DNA of 64,000 bases, from NCBI GenBank assembly GCA_024398665.1, contig JAKSIS010000003.1, positions 1-64,000 on the forward strand. Direction: 5' to 3'. Every line of letters starts with the position of its first letter. Positions within the stretch are counted from its first letter, which is position 1. The DNA comes from Bacteroidaceae bacterium (GTDB lineage Bacteria > Bacteroidota > Bacteroidia > Bacteroidales > Bacteroidaceae). A program made the position numbers and the translations under genes. The notes under the pieces were generated by a model. The model searched no databases, was not told where the DNA came from, and was given only the letters and a program-made list of their open reading frames with translations. Below are positions 9,402 to 18,690 of the stretch, piece after piece.

Positions 9402-11576
9402 ATGAAAAGGTTATTTACTCTCTTATTTGCTATATATTCCCTCTCCGTTTATGCTTGGGAGGGAAAAGTGACAATTACTACTCCAAATACACAACTTTTA
9501 CTCCACGCTAATGAAGGTGGTGATTTGCGGATGGATTACTATGGTTCCAAAGCCTGCACGGATCAGGAGCTGCGTGATGCCGGATGTTCTTTCAACAGTT
9601 CTGCGTTACCTGCATTCGGTACCGTGGACATGGTGCAGTTGCCTGCCATTCAGATACAACATGCCAATGGCGATTTGAATCTGGAACTGAAAGTCAGGGA
9701 TTATGAGATGAAGGATGAGTCTGATGCCAAGACCTACGTGTTCACAATGGAAGACAAACTGCTTCCGGTAACAGTGAAAGTATTCTACAAAGCCTATAGG
9801 AATGTTGATATTATTGAAACATGGACAGAAATATATAATGGAGAGAAACGGGCTGTTGTACTGAAACGTTTCGACAGTGGTCATCTGGTTCTCAGACAGG
9901 GTGACGTATGGCTTACACACTTGCATGGAGACTGGGCTGCGGAAGCTGAACCTACAATGGAAAAACTATCCCCGGGTATAAAAACAATCAGCAACACTGA
10001 CGGTACGCGCAACTCACATCTGGATGCCCCTGAAGTGATGCTGTCTCTGGATGGAAAACCGCAGGAAAACAGCGGAGAAGTGATTGGCGCTGCATTGTGC
10101 TGGAATGGAAACTATGAGCTGCGATTCAACACACTGTTGAAAAAAGAGCACCATTTCTATGCCGGCATCAACCCACAGGCAAGTGAATATGTCCTGGATT
10201 CCAAACAAACATTCGCAACACCCCATCTGGCACTTACGTACAGTGCGGAAGGCATGGGAGGGGTTTCACGTACTTTCCACCGTTGGGCACGTACCTGCGG
10301 CATGCTCCATCGCGGTATGAATGTTGGAGATATTCTGCTGAATTCCTGGGAGGGACTCTACTTCGACATAAATGAGGAGCGAATGATACAAATGATGGAT
10401 GACATTGCCAAGTTTGGTGGAGAACTGTTTGTTATGGACGACGGATGGTTTGGAAACAAATATCCCCGAAAGAACGACAGCAGTTCTCTTGGAGACTGGG
10501 CCGTAGATACAAGAAAATTGCCGGGTGGCATTAAAGCTCTCACCGATGCAGCACGTCAGCGTGGAATTAAGTTCGGAATATGGATAGAACCCGAAATGAC
10601 TAACACGAGGAGCGAACTGTTTGAAAATCATTCGGAATGGGTATTGCAAACAAAAGGACGTCAACTGAAAACCGGACGCGGAGGAACACAGCTTGTGTTG
10701 GATTTGACAAATCCCAAGGTTCAGGATTTCGTATTTGGCATTGTGGATGATTTACTTACCCAATATCCTGAAATAGCTTATATCAAATGGGACGCAAATG
10801 CCCCCATACAGAACTATGGAAGCACATATCTGCCTGCTGACAAACAGTCAAATTTGTATGTGGACTATCACCTTGGCCTGCTGAAAGTTCTGGAACGTAT
10901 CCGTTCCAAATATCCTGATATTGTTATTCAAGACTGTGCCAGTGGAGGAGGTCGTGCCAATTATGGCCTGCTTCCATACTTTGACGAATTCTGGGCTTCG
11001 GACAACACTGATGCCCTGCAGCGCGTCTATATTCAGTGGGGAACATCGTATTTCTTCCCTGCCAACTCAATGGCCTGCCACATCAATCATTGTCCTTATG
11101 GTAATACCGGAGGACGTGTCATTCCCATCAAATTCCGTTGCGATGTAGCTATGAGCGGCCGTCTCGGCATAGAGTTGCAGCCCAAGGATATGACAGATGA
11201 GGAAAGGAAACAATGCACCACTTGCATTGCTGATTACAAGCAATTGCGCAAAATAGTACAGAATGGTGATCTGTATCGACTGATTTCTCCTTATGAGAGA
11301 CAAGGCGTGGCGTCGCTGATGTATAATCTGGAAGGAAGTGCGGTCCTCTTTGTTTATAAAGTTGAAAACTTTTATAACCAGTATATTCCGCGGATCCGGC
11401 TTGCCGGTCTTGACCCTGATGCGACTTATACTCTTAAAGAGAGGAACGTGCGTGTGGGCCAGCGGCCTTGCTCGCTTGACGGAAAACGTTTCAGTGGCCG
11501 GTTCCTCATGGAAATTGGTATTGAAGTGCCTCTCCGGGAGGATTATGCATCAAGAGTGTTTGAACTTAGCCGTTGA
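9402..11576 (+). CDS. GH36 alpha-galactosidase, secreted
   Basis: This 724-residue enzyme should remove alpha-1,6-galactose side chains from galactomannan, opening the backbone to the GH26 enzymes. A signal peptide ends near YAWEG. GH36 landmarks are present: IEPEMTN, the nucleophile motif YIKWDANAPI (near residue 462; family consensus KWDxN), DCASGGGR, and SDNTDALQRVYIQWGTS, which carries the acid/base aspartate. The length matches bacterial GH36 enzymes with an N-terminal beta-sandwich and a C-terminal beta domain. It is 59 bases upstream of the second mannanase on the same strand. Raffinose-type substrates are possible, but the context favours galactomannan. Confidence 0.93.
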   Translation: MKRLFTLLFAIYSLSVYAWEGKVTITTPNTQLLLHANEGGDLRMDYYGSKACTDQELRDAGCSFNSSALPAFGTVDMVQLPAIQIQHANGDLNLELKVRDYEMKDESDAKTYVFTMEDKLLPVTVKVFYKAYRNVDIIETWTEIYNGEKRAVVLKRFDSGHLVLRQGDVWLTHLHGDWAAEAEPTMEKLSPGIKTISNTDGTRNSHLDAPEVMLSLDGKPQENSGEVIGAALCWNGNYELRFNTLLKKEHHFYAGINPQASEYVLDSKQTFATPHLALTYSAEGMGGVSRTFHRWARTCGMLHRGMNVGDILLNSWEGLYFDINEERMIQMMDDIAKFGGELFVMDDGWFGNKYPRKNDSSSLGDWAVDTRKLPGGIKALTDAARQRGIKFGIWIEPEMTNTRSELFENHSEWVLQTKGRQLKTGRGGTQLVLDLTNPKVQDFVFGIVDDLLTQYPEIAYIKWDANAPIQNYGSTYLPADKQSNLYVDYHLGLLKVLERIRSKYPDIVIQDCASGGGRANYGLLPYFDEFWASDNTDALQRVYIQWGTSYFFPANSMACHINHCPYGNTGGRVIPIKFRCDVAMSGRLGIELQPKDMTDEERKQCTTCIADYKQLRKIVQNGDLYRLISPYERQGVASLMYNLEGSAVLFVYKVENFYNQYIPRIRLAGLDPDATYTLKERNVRVGQRPCSLDGKRFSGRFLMEIGIEVPLREDYASRVFELSR

Positions 11577-11635
11577 ACGAAGCGATCCATCTTTTTTACC
11601 CAGCGCTTGACGGACAATAGGATTCCTTATTATTA

Positions 11636-12847
11636 ATGGATTTTTGTGAACAAAAAATGAGAAGAGGGAAAATAATGTTTTTTTTATTGCTGATGGTGAT
11701 GACTGCCAGTGAGGTTTTTTCACAGGAAACGCGTCAGATGTCAGCTGAAGCGCAAGCGCTGTTGCAGTGTCTGAAAGAAATTGAGGGCAAAAAGACGCTT
11801 TCCGGCACCATGGCCAATGTCAATTGGAATATCAACGAGGCCAAATGGGTATACCAGCACACAGGCAAGTGGCCTGCCCTGAACTGTTTCGACTACATCC
11901 ACCATATCTTTTCCTCCCCGGGCGGTTGGATGGACTATTCGAACATCAAGGAAATTTATAACTGGTATCACCAGGGAGGAGTCGTCGCGATTATGTGGCA
12001 TTGGAATGTGCCGGCCAACCAGAGCGGACAGTATTCCTTCTATTGGGGCACGGAGAGTGACAAGACCTTATTTGACGTGCGCAAGATATTTGAGCCGGAA
12101 TCCGATGAATACAAACTCATGATGAAGGATATTGACATTGTCATATCATTCCTCAAGCCGTTGAAGGAGAGGAATATTCCCATACTGTGGCGTCCGCTTC
12201 ACGAAGCGGGCGGAAAGTGGTTCTGGTGGGGAATGGACCCGGAAGCGTGCAATGAGCTCTGGCGCGTAATGTACAGGCGTTTCCAGGATGCGGGACTTGA
12301 CAACCTTATTTGGGTATGGACACAGGCGGCAGCCTGGAACATGCCATACAGCGAAGGTTACAAGTGGTATCCGGGTGATGAGTATGTGGATATAGTAAGT
12401 ATTGATATCTACAATAACAACAGCTCCTCAAATATCTATAACAGCTGTTACAAGTTCCTTAGGAATTACTCTCCTGACAAGTTGGTGGCTTTAACAGAGT
12501 GCGGGAATGTTCCGACCATAAGCAAGCAGTGGAAAGCAGGCAGCAAATGGCTTTTCTTCATGCCATGGTACGACTACGGACGTACCAGTGATCCAAAGAG
12601 TGAGGCGTTCAAAAGTACAGACCACAGCTACTGCAACGCAGACTGGTGGACGGAAGCTTTTTCCAATGACTTTGTACTCTCCCGTTCCGACTTCAGACAG
12701 CTGATGACAAATATCCAGACAGTTACTACCGAACAGTCTCCTGCCAATTCAGAAAGATACAATCTCAATGGACAACCATGGACGGGCGACCAAAGTGGAG
12801 TATCTGTCATCAATGGAAAGAAATATGTAACAAATGCAAATTATTGA
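11636..12847 (+). CDS. GH26 endo-beta-mannanase with YNLNG tail
   Basis: This is a second GH26 enzyme of up to 403 residues. A start at 11657 (MRRGKIMFFLLLM) gives a cleaner signal peptide ending VFSQE; the frame is also open from 11636. WRPLHEAGGKWFWWG holds the acid/base glutamate and ALTECGNVP the nucleophile. It differs from the first mannanase in lacking a lipobox and in ending with a YNLNGQPW...GVSVINGKKY tail, a type common at the C-termini of secreted Prevotella/Bacteroides proteins. Two distinct mannanases suggest division of labour between polymer and oligosaccharide cleavage. The GH130 gene starts 8 bases later, so co-transcription is likely. Confidence 0.92.
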   Translation: MDFCEQKMRRGKIMFFLLLMVMTASEVFSQETRQMSAEAQALLQCLKEIEGKKTLSGTMANVNWNINEAKWVYQHTGKWPALNCFDYIHHIFSSPGGWMDYSNIKEIYNWYHQGGVVAIMWHWNVPANQSGQYSFYWGTESDKTLFDVRKIFEPESDEYKLMMKDIDIVISFLKPLKERNIPILWRPLHEAGGKWFWWGMDPEACNELWRVMYRRFQDAGLDNLIWVWTQAAAWNMPYSEGYKWYPGDEYVDIVSIDIYNNNSSSNIYNSCYKFLRNYSPDKLVALTECGNVPTISKQWKAGSKWLFFMPWYDYGRTSDPKSEAFKSTDHSYCNADWWTEAFSNDFVLSRSDFRQLMTNIQTVTTEQSPANSERYNLNGQPWTGDQSGVSVINGKKYVTNANY

Positions 12848-12855
12848 TTTAAGAA

Positions 12856-14019
12856 ATGGAATATAAAGAACGCATACTAATGCTGCGTCAGCAGCATGAA
12901 GAACTGCTGGCACGGAAGAATGAGCCGCAGCAATGGGATAATGGGATTTACGTAAAATACAAGTATCCCATTCTAACCGCCGGGCATACTCCTTTGGAGT
13001 GGCGTTATGATTTCTCGGAAAAAGATAATCCATACCTGATGCAGCGCATTATGATGAATGCCGTTTTCAATGCCGGCGCCATAAAATTGGATGGACGTTA
13101 TCTGCTTGTATGTCGCGTTGAAGGGGCTGACCGCAAGAGTTTCTTCGCTGTAGCTGAATCAGACAATGGAATTGATAATTTCCGTTTTTGGGATATGCCG
13201 GTTACGATGCCTGAAGATGTATTGCCTGCCACCAACATCTATGATATGCGCCTCACGCAGCACGAGGATGGTTGGATTTACGGTATCTTCTGTGCAGAGC
13301 GTCACGATGACACCCAGCCCAATGACCTGAGCGCCGCAACTGCCACTGCCGCCATTGCCCGTACAAAGGATTTGAAAAAATGGGAACGCCTGCCAGACCT
13401 CAAGAGCAAAAGCCAGCAACGTAATGTAGTGCTGCATCCGGAGTTTGTGGACGGTAAATATGCCCTGTATACACGTCCTCAGGACGGATTTATTGAAACC
13501 GGATCCGGCGGCGGTATCGGATGGGCCCTAACAGATGATATAACACATGCCGAAATCTGTGAAGAAATCATCATCAATCCCCGTCACTACCATACAATAC
13601 AAGAGGTGAAGAATGGTGAAGGCCCTGCTCCGCTAAAGACATCAAAAGGCTGGCTTCATCTGGCTCATGGTGTCCGTGGCACAGCCGACGGTCTGCGCTA
13701 TGTCCTCTATCTTTATATGACCTCATTGGATGATCCTGCACATGTCATTGCGCAACCTGGCGGCTGGTTCCTTGTGCCGGAAGGTCAGGAATATATAGGC
13801 GATGTTATGAATGTAGCTTTCTGTAACGGTTGGATTCTGGATGATGACGGCCGGGTTCTTATCTATTATGCCACTGCGGATACCCGTATGCATGTAGCCG
13901 TCAGTACACTTGACCGTCTCATTGACTATTGTATGAATACTCCGGAGGATGCACTCTCTACCGGATCCAGTGTGGAAACCATCAAACGTCTCATCTCAAA
14001 AAACAAAATGTCAAGATAA
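12856..14019 (+). CDS. GH130 beta-mannoside phosphorylase
   Basis: This 387-residue protein has no signal peptide and should be cytoplasmic. It fits GH130 subfamily 1, the 4-O-beta-D-mannosyl-D-glucose phosphorylases, which convert mannosyl-glucose plus phosphate into mannose-1-phosphate and glucose. Visible motifs are the substrate-loop stretch [16 protein letters not shown], the catalytic region [19 protein letters not shown] with the likely proton-donor aspartate, and [14 protein letters not shown]. In characterised Bacteroidetes mannan pathways its substrate comes from mannobiose through a 2-epimerase. No such epimerase is present in this window; glucomannan can also release mannosyl-glucose directly. 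Mannosyl-mannose phosphorolysis cannot be excluded from sequence. Confidence 0.9.
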   Translation: MEYKERILMLRQQHEELLARKNEPQQWDNGIYVKYKYPILTAGHTPLEWRYDFSEKDNPYLMQRIMMNAVFNAGAIKLDGRYLLVCRVEGADRKSFFAVAESDNGIDNFRFWDMPVTMPEDVLPATNIYDMRLTQHEDGWIYGIFCAERHDDTQPNDLSAATATAAIARTKDLKKWERLPDLKSKSQQRNVVLHPEFVDGKYALYTRPQDGFIETGSGGGIGWALTDDITHAEICEEIIINPRHYHTIQEVKNGEGPAPLKTSKGWLHLAHGVRGTADGLRYVLYLYMTSLDDPAHVIAQPGGWFLVPEGQEYIGDVMNVAFCNGWILDDDGRVLIYYATADTRMHVAVSTLDRLIDYCMNTPEDALSTGSSVETIKRLISKNKMSR

Positions 14020-14293
14020 AACATCCATAGACTATGATATGATTCTTTTTCCGAGGTATGATGTGGACCGTCACGCCATGTACTGGCCAATCCACCTTGT
14101 TGAATCAGTCCTTCTTGTCAATTAATCACAGAAAATAATTTTTTCAGACGAAATATTCATAATTTTATAACATTATTTCCGTCTTTTGTCCTACTGCTGT
14201 AAGGTTGTCGGGGAAATGTGACGAAACTGACCAATGGACTTCTGAATTGTTGATGGCTGTTTATAAAACTGTTTAACAAAGTATTGTTGAATT
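14020..14293. other. intergenic gap before sugar symporter
   Basis: This AT-rich gap of 274 bases contains no convincing gene, terminator or TAnnTTTG promoter. It has one TTTTGTCC at 14184-14191, resembling the phased TGTCC elements upstream of the first mannanase, and TGACGAAACT at 14219-14228, which also occurs at 4326-4335 upstream of that gene. These shared words might mark a common regulator, but they are short. The G+C content rises at this gap. Confidence 0.35.
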
Positions 14294-15649
14294 ATGAGTA
14301 CTGATAAGATTTCCGTAAAGGAGAAGATTGCTTATGCACTGGGTGATGCCGCAGCCGGTGGCATTACGTGGAAAATCATGTCCATAGCCTTCCCGCTGTT
14401 CTTTACGAACGTGTTCGGCCTTACTTTTGCCGATGCCGCCGCGCTTATGCTGGTGGCACGTCTGTTTGATGTGGTGACAGACCCCATAATGGGCAGTCTG
14501 GCTGACCGCACACGCTCCAGATGGGGCACATACCGCCCATGGCTCATTTTCGGGGCCGTGCCTTTCGGACTGGTGTTCGCCCTGCTGCTATATACCCCTG
14601 ATCTGGGGCCCGCCGGCAAGCGTGTGTACGCCTACGTGCTGTATCTGCTCATGATGGCCGTCTATACTATGGTAAACGTACCCTACGGTTCGCTTCTGGG
14701 TGTAATGACGGACAATGATGATGAAAAGAACAGGTTCTCGTCATACCGCATGGTAGGCGCATATGCAATGGGTTTCATAACCCTGCTTTCATTCCCGTAT
14801 CTGCAGAAATGGGTGGGCGGTACTGATGCGCACCAGTATGCTGTACTGGGCGCACTGTTCGGCATAATTGCCGCAGCCATGACACTTGTGTGCGGTCTTA
14901 TGACTAAGGAGCGTCTGAAACCGGTACGCGCTGAGAAGTATTCGTTCAGGCAGTTCGCAGACCTGCTGCGCAACAGACCCTGGGTCATTCTTTCACTGAT
15001 AGGGCTCTGCACGAATTTCTTCAACGGATTCCGGTATGCGGTGGCCGGTTACATGTTCGACTACTGTCTGGACGGCAACGTCACCATGGGGTCGTTCATA
15101 ATCAACTTTACCGTGCTCATGGCATTCGGTGAGGTGACCTGCATGATATTCGGCTGCGTTTCCCCCAGATTTACTGCATGGGTGGGTTCAAAACGCAAGG
15201 CTTTCGTCATTGCGTCTGCCATATGTGCGGTAACATCCATACTGTTCTTCTTCATTCCCATGGATTCGGGATACATCTGGCTTATGATAATCATTGTTGT
15301 CCTGACATCTGTCGGGGTAGGGCTGTATTCCCCGCTGCTGTGGTCCATGTATGCCGATGTGGCTGACTATGCAACTGAAAAGTTCGGCACTTCAAGCACC
15401 GGACTGATATTCTCGTCAGGAACGATGGCTCAGAAGCTGGGCAGTGCCATATCAGGTTCACTGATTGCTCTGCTGCTGGGGCTTGCCGGCGCGCGCATGA
15501 TTCCTGATGAATTCGGCAATTCCGTAATTGACCCTGAATCGGTCACATCTGCGGTCCGTACCATGGTGTGGTCGCTGTTCTCGCTCATTCCGGCAGCCAT
15601 TGCAATTATCATGGGCTGGCTGGCATACAGGTTCCCTATCAGGAAGTGA
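14294..15649 (+). CDS. GPH-family disaccharide:cation symporter (MFS)
   Basis: This 451-residue protein has about twelve hydrophobic helices and the glycoside-pentoside-hexuronide symporter layout. The N-terminus VKEKIAYALGDAAAGGITW and the loop DPIMGSLADRTRSRWGTYRPW are typical of the family. It probably imports beta-mannosyl or cellobiosyl disaccharides across the inner membrane using Na+ or H+. It is 3 bases upstream of the GH94 phosphorylase, so transport and phosphorolysis are tightly coupled. Base composition is clearly richer in G+C than the preceding mannan genes. Confidence 0.92.
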   Translation: MSTDKISVKEKIAYALGDAAAGGITWKIMSIAFPLFFTNVFGLTFADAAALMLVARLFDVVTDPIMGSLADRTRSRWGTYRPWLIFGAVPFGLVFALLLYTPDLGPAGKRVYAYVLYLLMMAVYTMVNVPYGSLLGVMTDNDDEKNRFSSYRMVGAYAMGFITLLSFPYLQKWVGGTDAHQYAVLGALFGIIAAAMTLVCGLMTKERLKPVRAEKYSFRQFADLLRNRPWVILSLIGLCTNFFNGFRYAVAGYMFDYCLDGNVTMGSFIINFTVLMAFGEVTCMIFGCVSPRFTAWVGSKRKAFVIASAICAVTSILFFFIPMDSGYIWLMIIIVVLTSVGVGLYSPLLWSMYADVADYATEKFGTSSTGLIFSSGTMAQKLGSAISGSLIALLLGLAGARMIPDEFGNSVIDPESVTSAVRTMVWSLFSLIPAAIAIIMGWLAYRFPIRK

Positions 15650-15652
15650 ACC

Positions 15653-18145
15653 ATGGCAAAGGAATACGGACACTATGATGACAGGTCGCGTGAGTACGTG
15701 ATCACTGACCCTTGCACTCCGTGGCCATGGATAAACTATCTGGGGACCGAAGATTTCTTCAGCCTGATATCCAATACGGCCGGCGGCTACAGCTTCTTCA
15801 GGGATGCAAAGTTCAGGCGGATCACACGCTACCGCTACAACGGCGTTCCTATGGACGCCGGCGGACGTTATTTCTATATCAATGACGGCGGAACGGTCTG
15901 GAATCCGGGATGGAAACCGTGCCGTACGCCGCTTGACTTCTACGAATGCCGGCACGGCATGAACTATACGCGTATAACCGGAAGCAGGGACGGAATAAGG
16001 GCATCGGTCCTCTTTTTCGTTCCGCTCAGGACTTGGGCCGAGGTCCAGAAACTGACTCTTAAGAATGAAACTGACAGACCCAGAACGCTGAAACTGTTCT
16101 CGTTCCAGGAGTGGTGCCTGTGGAATGCGGCAACTGACATGGAGAACTTCCAGCGGAACTGGTCAACCGGTGAAGTCGAAATTGACGGCAGCGTGATATA
16201 TCACAAGACCGAATACAAGGAACGCCGTGACCACTACGCATACTATTCCGTGAACGTGCCGGTCCAGGGATACGATACGGACCGCGAATCGTTCTTGGGA
16301 CTGTACAACGGTTTCGATTCGCCGCAGTGCGTCATGGCCGGACGGTCATCGGATTCAGTGGCGCACGGCTGGTCGCCAATTGCAAGCCACTACATTGAGG
16401 TGACCCTGCAGCCGGGGCAGTCAGAGGATTTCGTGTTCCTGCTGGGCTATGTCGAGAACGCACAGGAGGAGAAGTTCTGTGATGCGGATATGGAACGCAA
16501 GAAGTCCGGCGCACTGATCACTTCACAGGCAAGTGACCGCACATTTGTGAACAAGAGCAAGGCCAGGGAGACAATACGGCGTTTCAGTACGGTGCAGGCA
16601 GTCGATGCGGCATTTGAGGAACTGCGTGCCATGTGGGATGACCTGCTGGACGGTTTCACGGTGAAGAGTGACGACGAACGCCTGGACCGTATGGTGAACA
16701 TATGGAACCAGTACCAGTGCATGATCACGTTCAACTTCTCACGCTCGGCATCGTTCTTCGAGAGCGGGGTGGGGCGCGGCATGGGATTCCGCGATTCGAA
16801 CCAGGATCTTGTGGGTTTCGTGCATCAGGTCCCGGCACGTGCACGCGAACGCATAATTGACATAGCGTCGACACAGTTCCCCGACGGCGGCTGCTACCAC
16901 CAGTACCAGCCGCTGACACGCAGGGGCAACAATGACATAGGCGGCGGTTTCAACGATGACCCCATGTGGCTCATTTTCGGAACGGTCGCATACATACGCG
17001 AATCAGGTGACTTCTCAATACTGGACGAACCCGTCCCGTGGGACAATGTTCCCGGAACTGAGGTCAGTCTGATGGAGCATCTGCGCATTTCATTCGACCA
17101 TGTGGTGAACAACCTGGGGCCGCATGGCCTGCCTCTGATAGGACGCGCTGACTGGAACGACTGCCTGAACCTGAACTGTTTCAGCTGGAATCCGGACGAA
17201 AGTTTCCAGACTACTGAGAACCGCACTGAAGGATCAAAGGCCGAATCGGTGATGATTGCCGGGCTTTTCGTGTTCTGCGGCCGCCAGTATGTGGAGCTTT
17301 GCCGCCGTATCGGACTGGATGCTGAAGCCGGTCGTGCATCGGACCATATTGAAAGAATGGTCAGTGCTGTGAAGGAGTATGGCTGGGACGGCGAATGGTT
17401 CCTCAGGGCATATGACTTTTACGGCAACAGGATAGGCAGCCATGAGAACGATGAGGGCAGGATTTTCATAGAATCACAGGGGTTCTGCACCATGGCCGGC
17501 ATAGGGCTTGAGGAGGGAATGGTTGACAAGGCGCTTGATTCATGCCTGAAACACCTTGACACCGGACATGGAATGGTGCTGAACAGTCCGGCATTCACCT
17601 CTTATCACATCGAGATGGGTGAAATAAGTTCGTATCCGGCCGGCTACAAGGAGAATGCGGGCATATTCTGCCACAACAACCCGTGGGTCATAATAGGTGA
17701 GACAACCGTAGGGCGCGGAAATGACGCCTGGCAGCATTACACAAGGATATGTCCCGCGTGGATAAAGGACCAGGACCTGCACAAGATTGAACCGTACGTG
17801 TATTCGCAGATGGTTGCCGGCAGGGATGCCGCAAAGCCGGGCGAGGGCAAGAACTCATGGCTTACAGGCACTGCAGCGTGGAACTGGTACGCAGTTACGC
17901 AGTACATCCTGGGCATTCAGCCAACTTATGAAGGCCTGAGAGTTGATCCGTGCATCAGCGCCTCAATGAAGGGCTTTACCGTGACCCGCAGGTTCCGTGG
18001 GGCGACTTATGTCATTCAGGTGAGCAATCCCGACGGCCGCCAGAAAGGCATACGCAGCCTGACGGTTGACGGCGTTCCCGTTGCAGGCAACCTTGTTCCC
18101 ATGCAGGATTCAGGTACCACCTGCCATGTCATGGCAATAATGTAA
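15653..18145 (+). CDS. GH94 cellobiose phosphorylase
   Basis: This 830-residue cytoplasmic enzyme converts cellobiose and phosphate into glucose-1-phosphate and glucose. The length and the motif [13 protein letters not shown] (near residue 500), with the catalytic aspartate, match cellobiose phosphorylases. [17 protein letters not shown] and [19 protein letters not shown], near the substrate and phosphate sites, are also typical. The C-terminus ([15 protein letters not shown]) ends as expected, so the protein looks complete. Paired with the symporter and GH130, it suggests that the locus handles glucose-containing mannans such as glucomannan. A cellodextrin or laminaribiose specificity is possible but less likely. 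Confidence 0.92.
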   Translation: MAKEYGHYDDRSREYVITDPCTPWPWINYLGTEDFFSLISNTAGGYSFFRDAKFRRITRYRYNGVPMDAGGRYFYINDGGTVWNPGWKPCRTPLDFYECRHGMNYTRITGSRDGIRASVLFFVPLRTWAEVQKLTLKNETDRPRTLKLFSFQEWCLWNAATDMENFQRNWSTGEVEIDGSVIYHKTEYKERRDHYAYYSVNVPVQGYDTDRESFLGLYNGFDSPQCVMAGRSSDSVAHGWSPIASHYIEVTLQPGQSEDFVFLLGYVENAQEEKFCDADMERKKSGALITSQASDRTFVNKSKARETIRRFSTVQAVDAAFEELRAMWDDLLDGFTVKSDDERLDRMVNIWNQYQCMITFNFSRSASFFESGVGRGMGFRDSNQDLVGFVHQVPARARERIIDIASTQFPDGGCYHQYQPLTRRGNNDIGGGFNDDPMWLIFGTVAYIRESGDFSILDEPVPWDNVPGTEVSLMEHLRISFDHVVNNLGPHGLPLIGRADWNDCLNLNCFSWNPDESFQTTENRTEGSKAESVMIAGLFVFCGRQYVELCRRIGLDAEAGRASDHIERMVSAVKEYGWDGEWFLRAYDFYGNRIGSHENDEGRIFIESQGFCTMAGIGLEEGMVDKALDSCLKHLDTGHGMVLNSPAFTSYHIEMGEISSYPAGYKENAGIFCHNNPWVIIGETTVGRGNDAWQHYTRICPAWIKDQDLHKIEPYVYSQMVAGRDAAKPGEGKNSWLTGTAAWNWYAVTQYILGIQPTYEGLRVDPCISASMKGFTVTRRFRGATYVIQVSNPDGRQKGIRSLTVDGVPVAGNLVPMQDSGTTCHVMAIM

Positions 18146-18240
18146 AGACATCAGAATATGACCTGAACGGCATGCGTCTGGATGCCCCGGGGCCCGGCCT
18201 GAACATTATGGACGGCCGCAAGGTCCTGATAGCAGAATGA
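18142..18240 (+). pseudogene. relic of a secreted-protein C-terminal tail
   Basis: Directly after the GH94 stop codon, in a different frame, the sequence reads SEYDLNGMRLDAPG, then PGLNIMDGRKVLIAE and a stop at 18238-18240. This matches the tails of the second mannanase (YNLNGQPW...INGKK) and of the 1253-residue protein (YNLNGIRTDKPEG). There is no start codon for a meaningful gene. I read it as the last ~30 codons of a lost secreted protein, left by deletion or recombination. Confidence 0.65.
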
Positions 18241-18242
18241 CC

Positions 18243-18261
18243 AATGGGGACTGTCCCCATT
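18243..18261. repeat. 19-base GGGGAC/GTCCCC palindrome
   Basis: AATGGGGAC T GTCCCCATT is a perfect inverted repeat with 9-base arms and a single central base. It lies between the tail relic and the terminator. Similar GGGGACnGTCCCC palindromes recur in many bacterial genomes as dispersed elements; only one copy was noticed here. Confidence 0.7.
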
Positions 18262-18271
18262 AGACAGAATG

Positions 18272-18300
18272 AAAAAAGGCTCCGGACCGGAGCCTTTTTT
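18272..18300. terminator. bidirectional terminator between GH94 and folB
   Basis: Arms 18272-18285 and 18287-18300 are perfectly complementary around one base: A6 then GGCTCCGG, mirrored by CCGGAGCC then T6. It serves the plus-strand sugar genes and the minus-strand folB, whose stop codon overlaps its edge. Confidence 0.95.
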
Positions 18301-18665
18301 CATGAAACTGATACCGTGTAGGATGCGGCGCCGCACTGGCAGCCCACCGGCGGATTCTCTTTGGCAACTGTAAGCGTTATGCCTGTAACTGAAGGGAATG
18401 TCGCCTTGAGACGTTCCAGTATGCGTCCGGCAACATGCTCAATGAGCTTGGAAGGTATTTCCATCTCCTCCCTGATGATCTTCGCTGCCTTCCCATAATC
18501 CAGCGTGTCATTCAGAGAATCCGATTCGAACGCCTTCCGTACATCGGCTTCCATCCTGAGGTCAACACAATACCAGGCACCAACTACAACCTCCTGTGGC
18601 AGAACCCCATGAAATCCGAAGCACTTAAGCCCCTCAAGCGATATTGTCTGTTTACGTATTTCCAT
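18300..18665 (-). CDS. folB: dihydroneopterin aldolase
   Basis: This 121-residue cytoplasmic enzyme cleaves dihydroneopterin to hydroxymethyl-dihydropterin and glycolaldehyde in folate synthesis. Family features include ISLEGLKCFGFHGVLPQE near the N-terminus, LDYGKAAKII, LIEHVAGRI with the conserved glutamate, and VAKENPPVG near the C-terminus, where the catalytic lysine lies. The length is normal. The gene starts 25 bases after nrdJ on the same strand and probably shares its transcript. Confidence 0.93.
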   Translation of the reverse strand: MEIRKQTISLEGLKCFGFHGVLPQEVVVGAWYCVDLRMEADVRKAFESDSLNDTLDYGKAAKIIREEMEIPSKLIEHVAGRILERLKATFPSVTGITLTVAKENPPVGCQCGAASYTVSVS

Positions 18666-18690
18666 TTTCCTTACAAACCGGAATCATCCA

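Noticed and set aside
18121..18160. Programmed frameshift joining GH94 to the YDLNG tail
   Set aside because: No slippery heptamer is visible at the stop codon, GH94 has a complete natural C-terminus, and a secretion-type tail makes no sense on a cytoplasmic enzyme.
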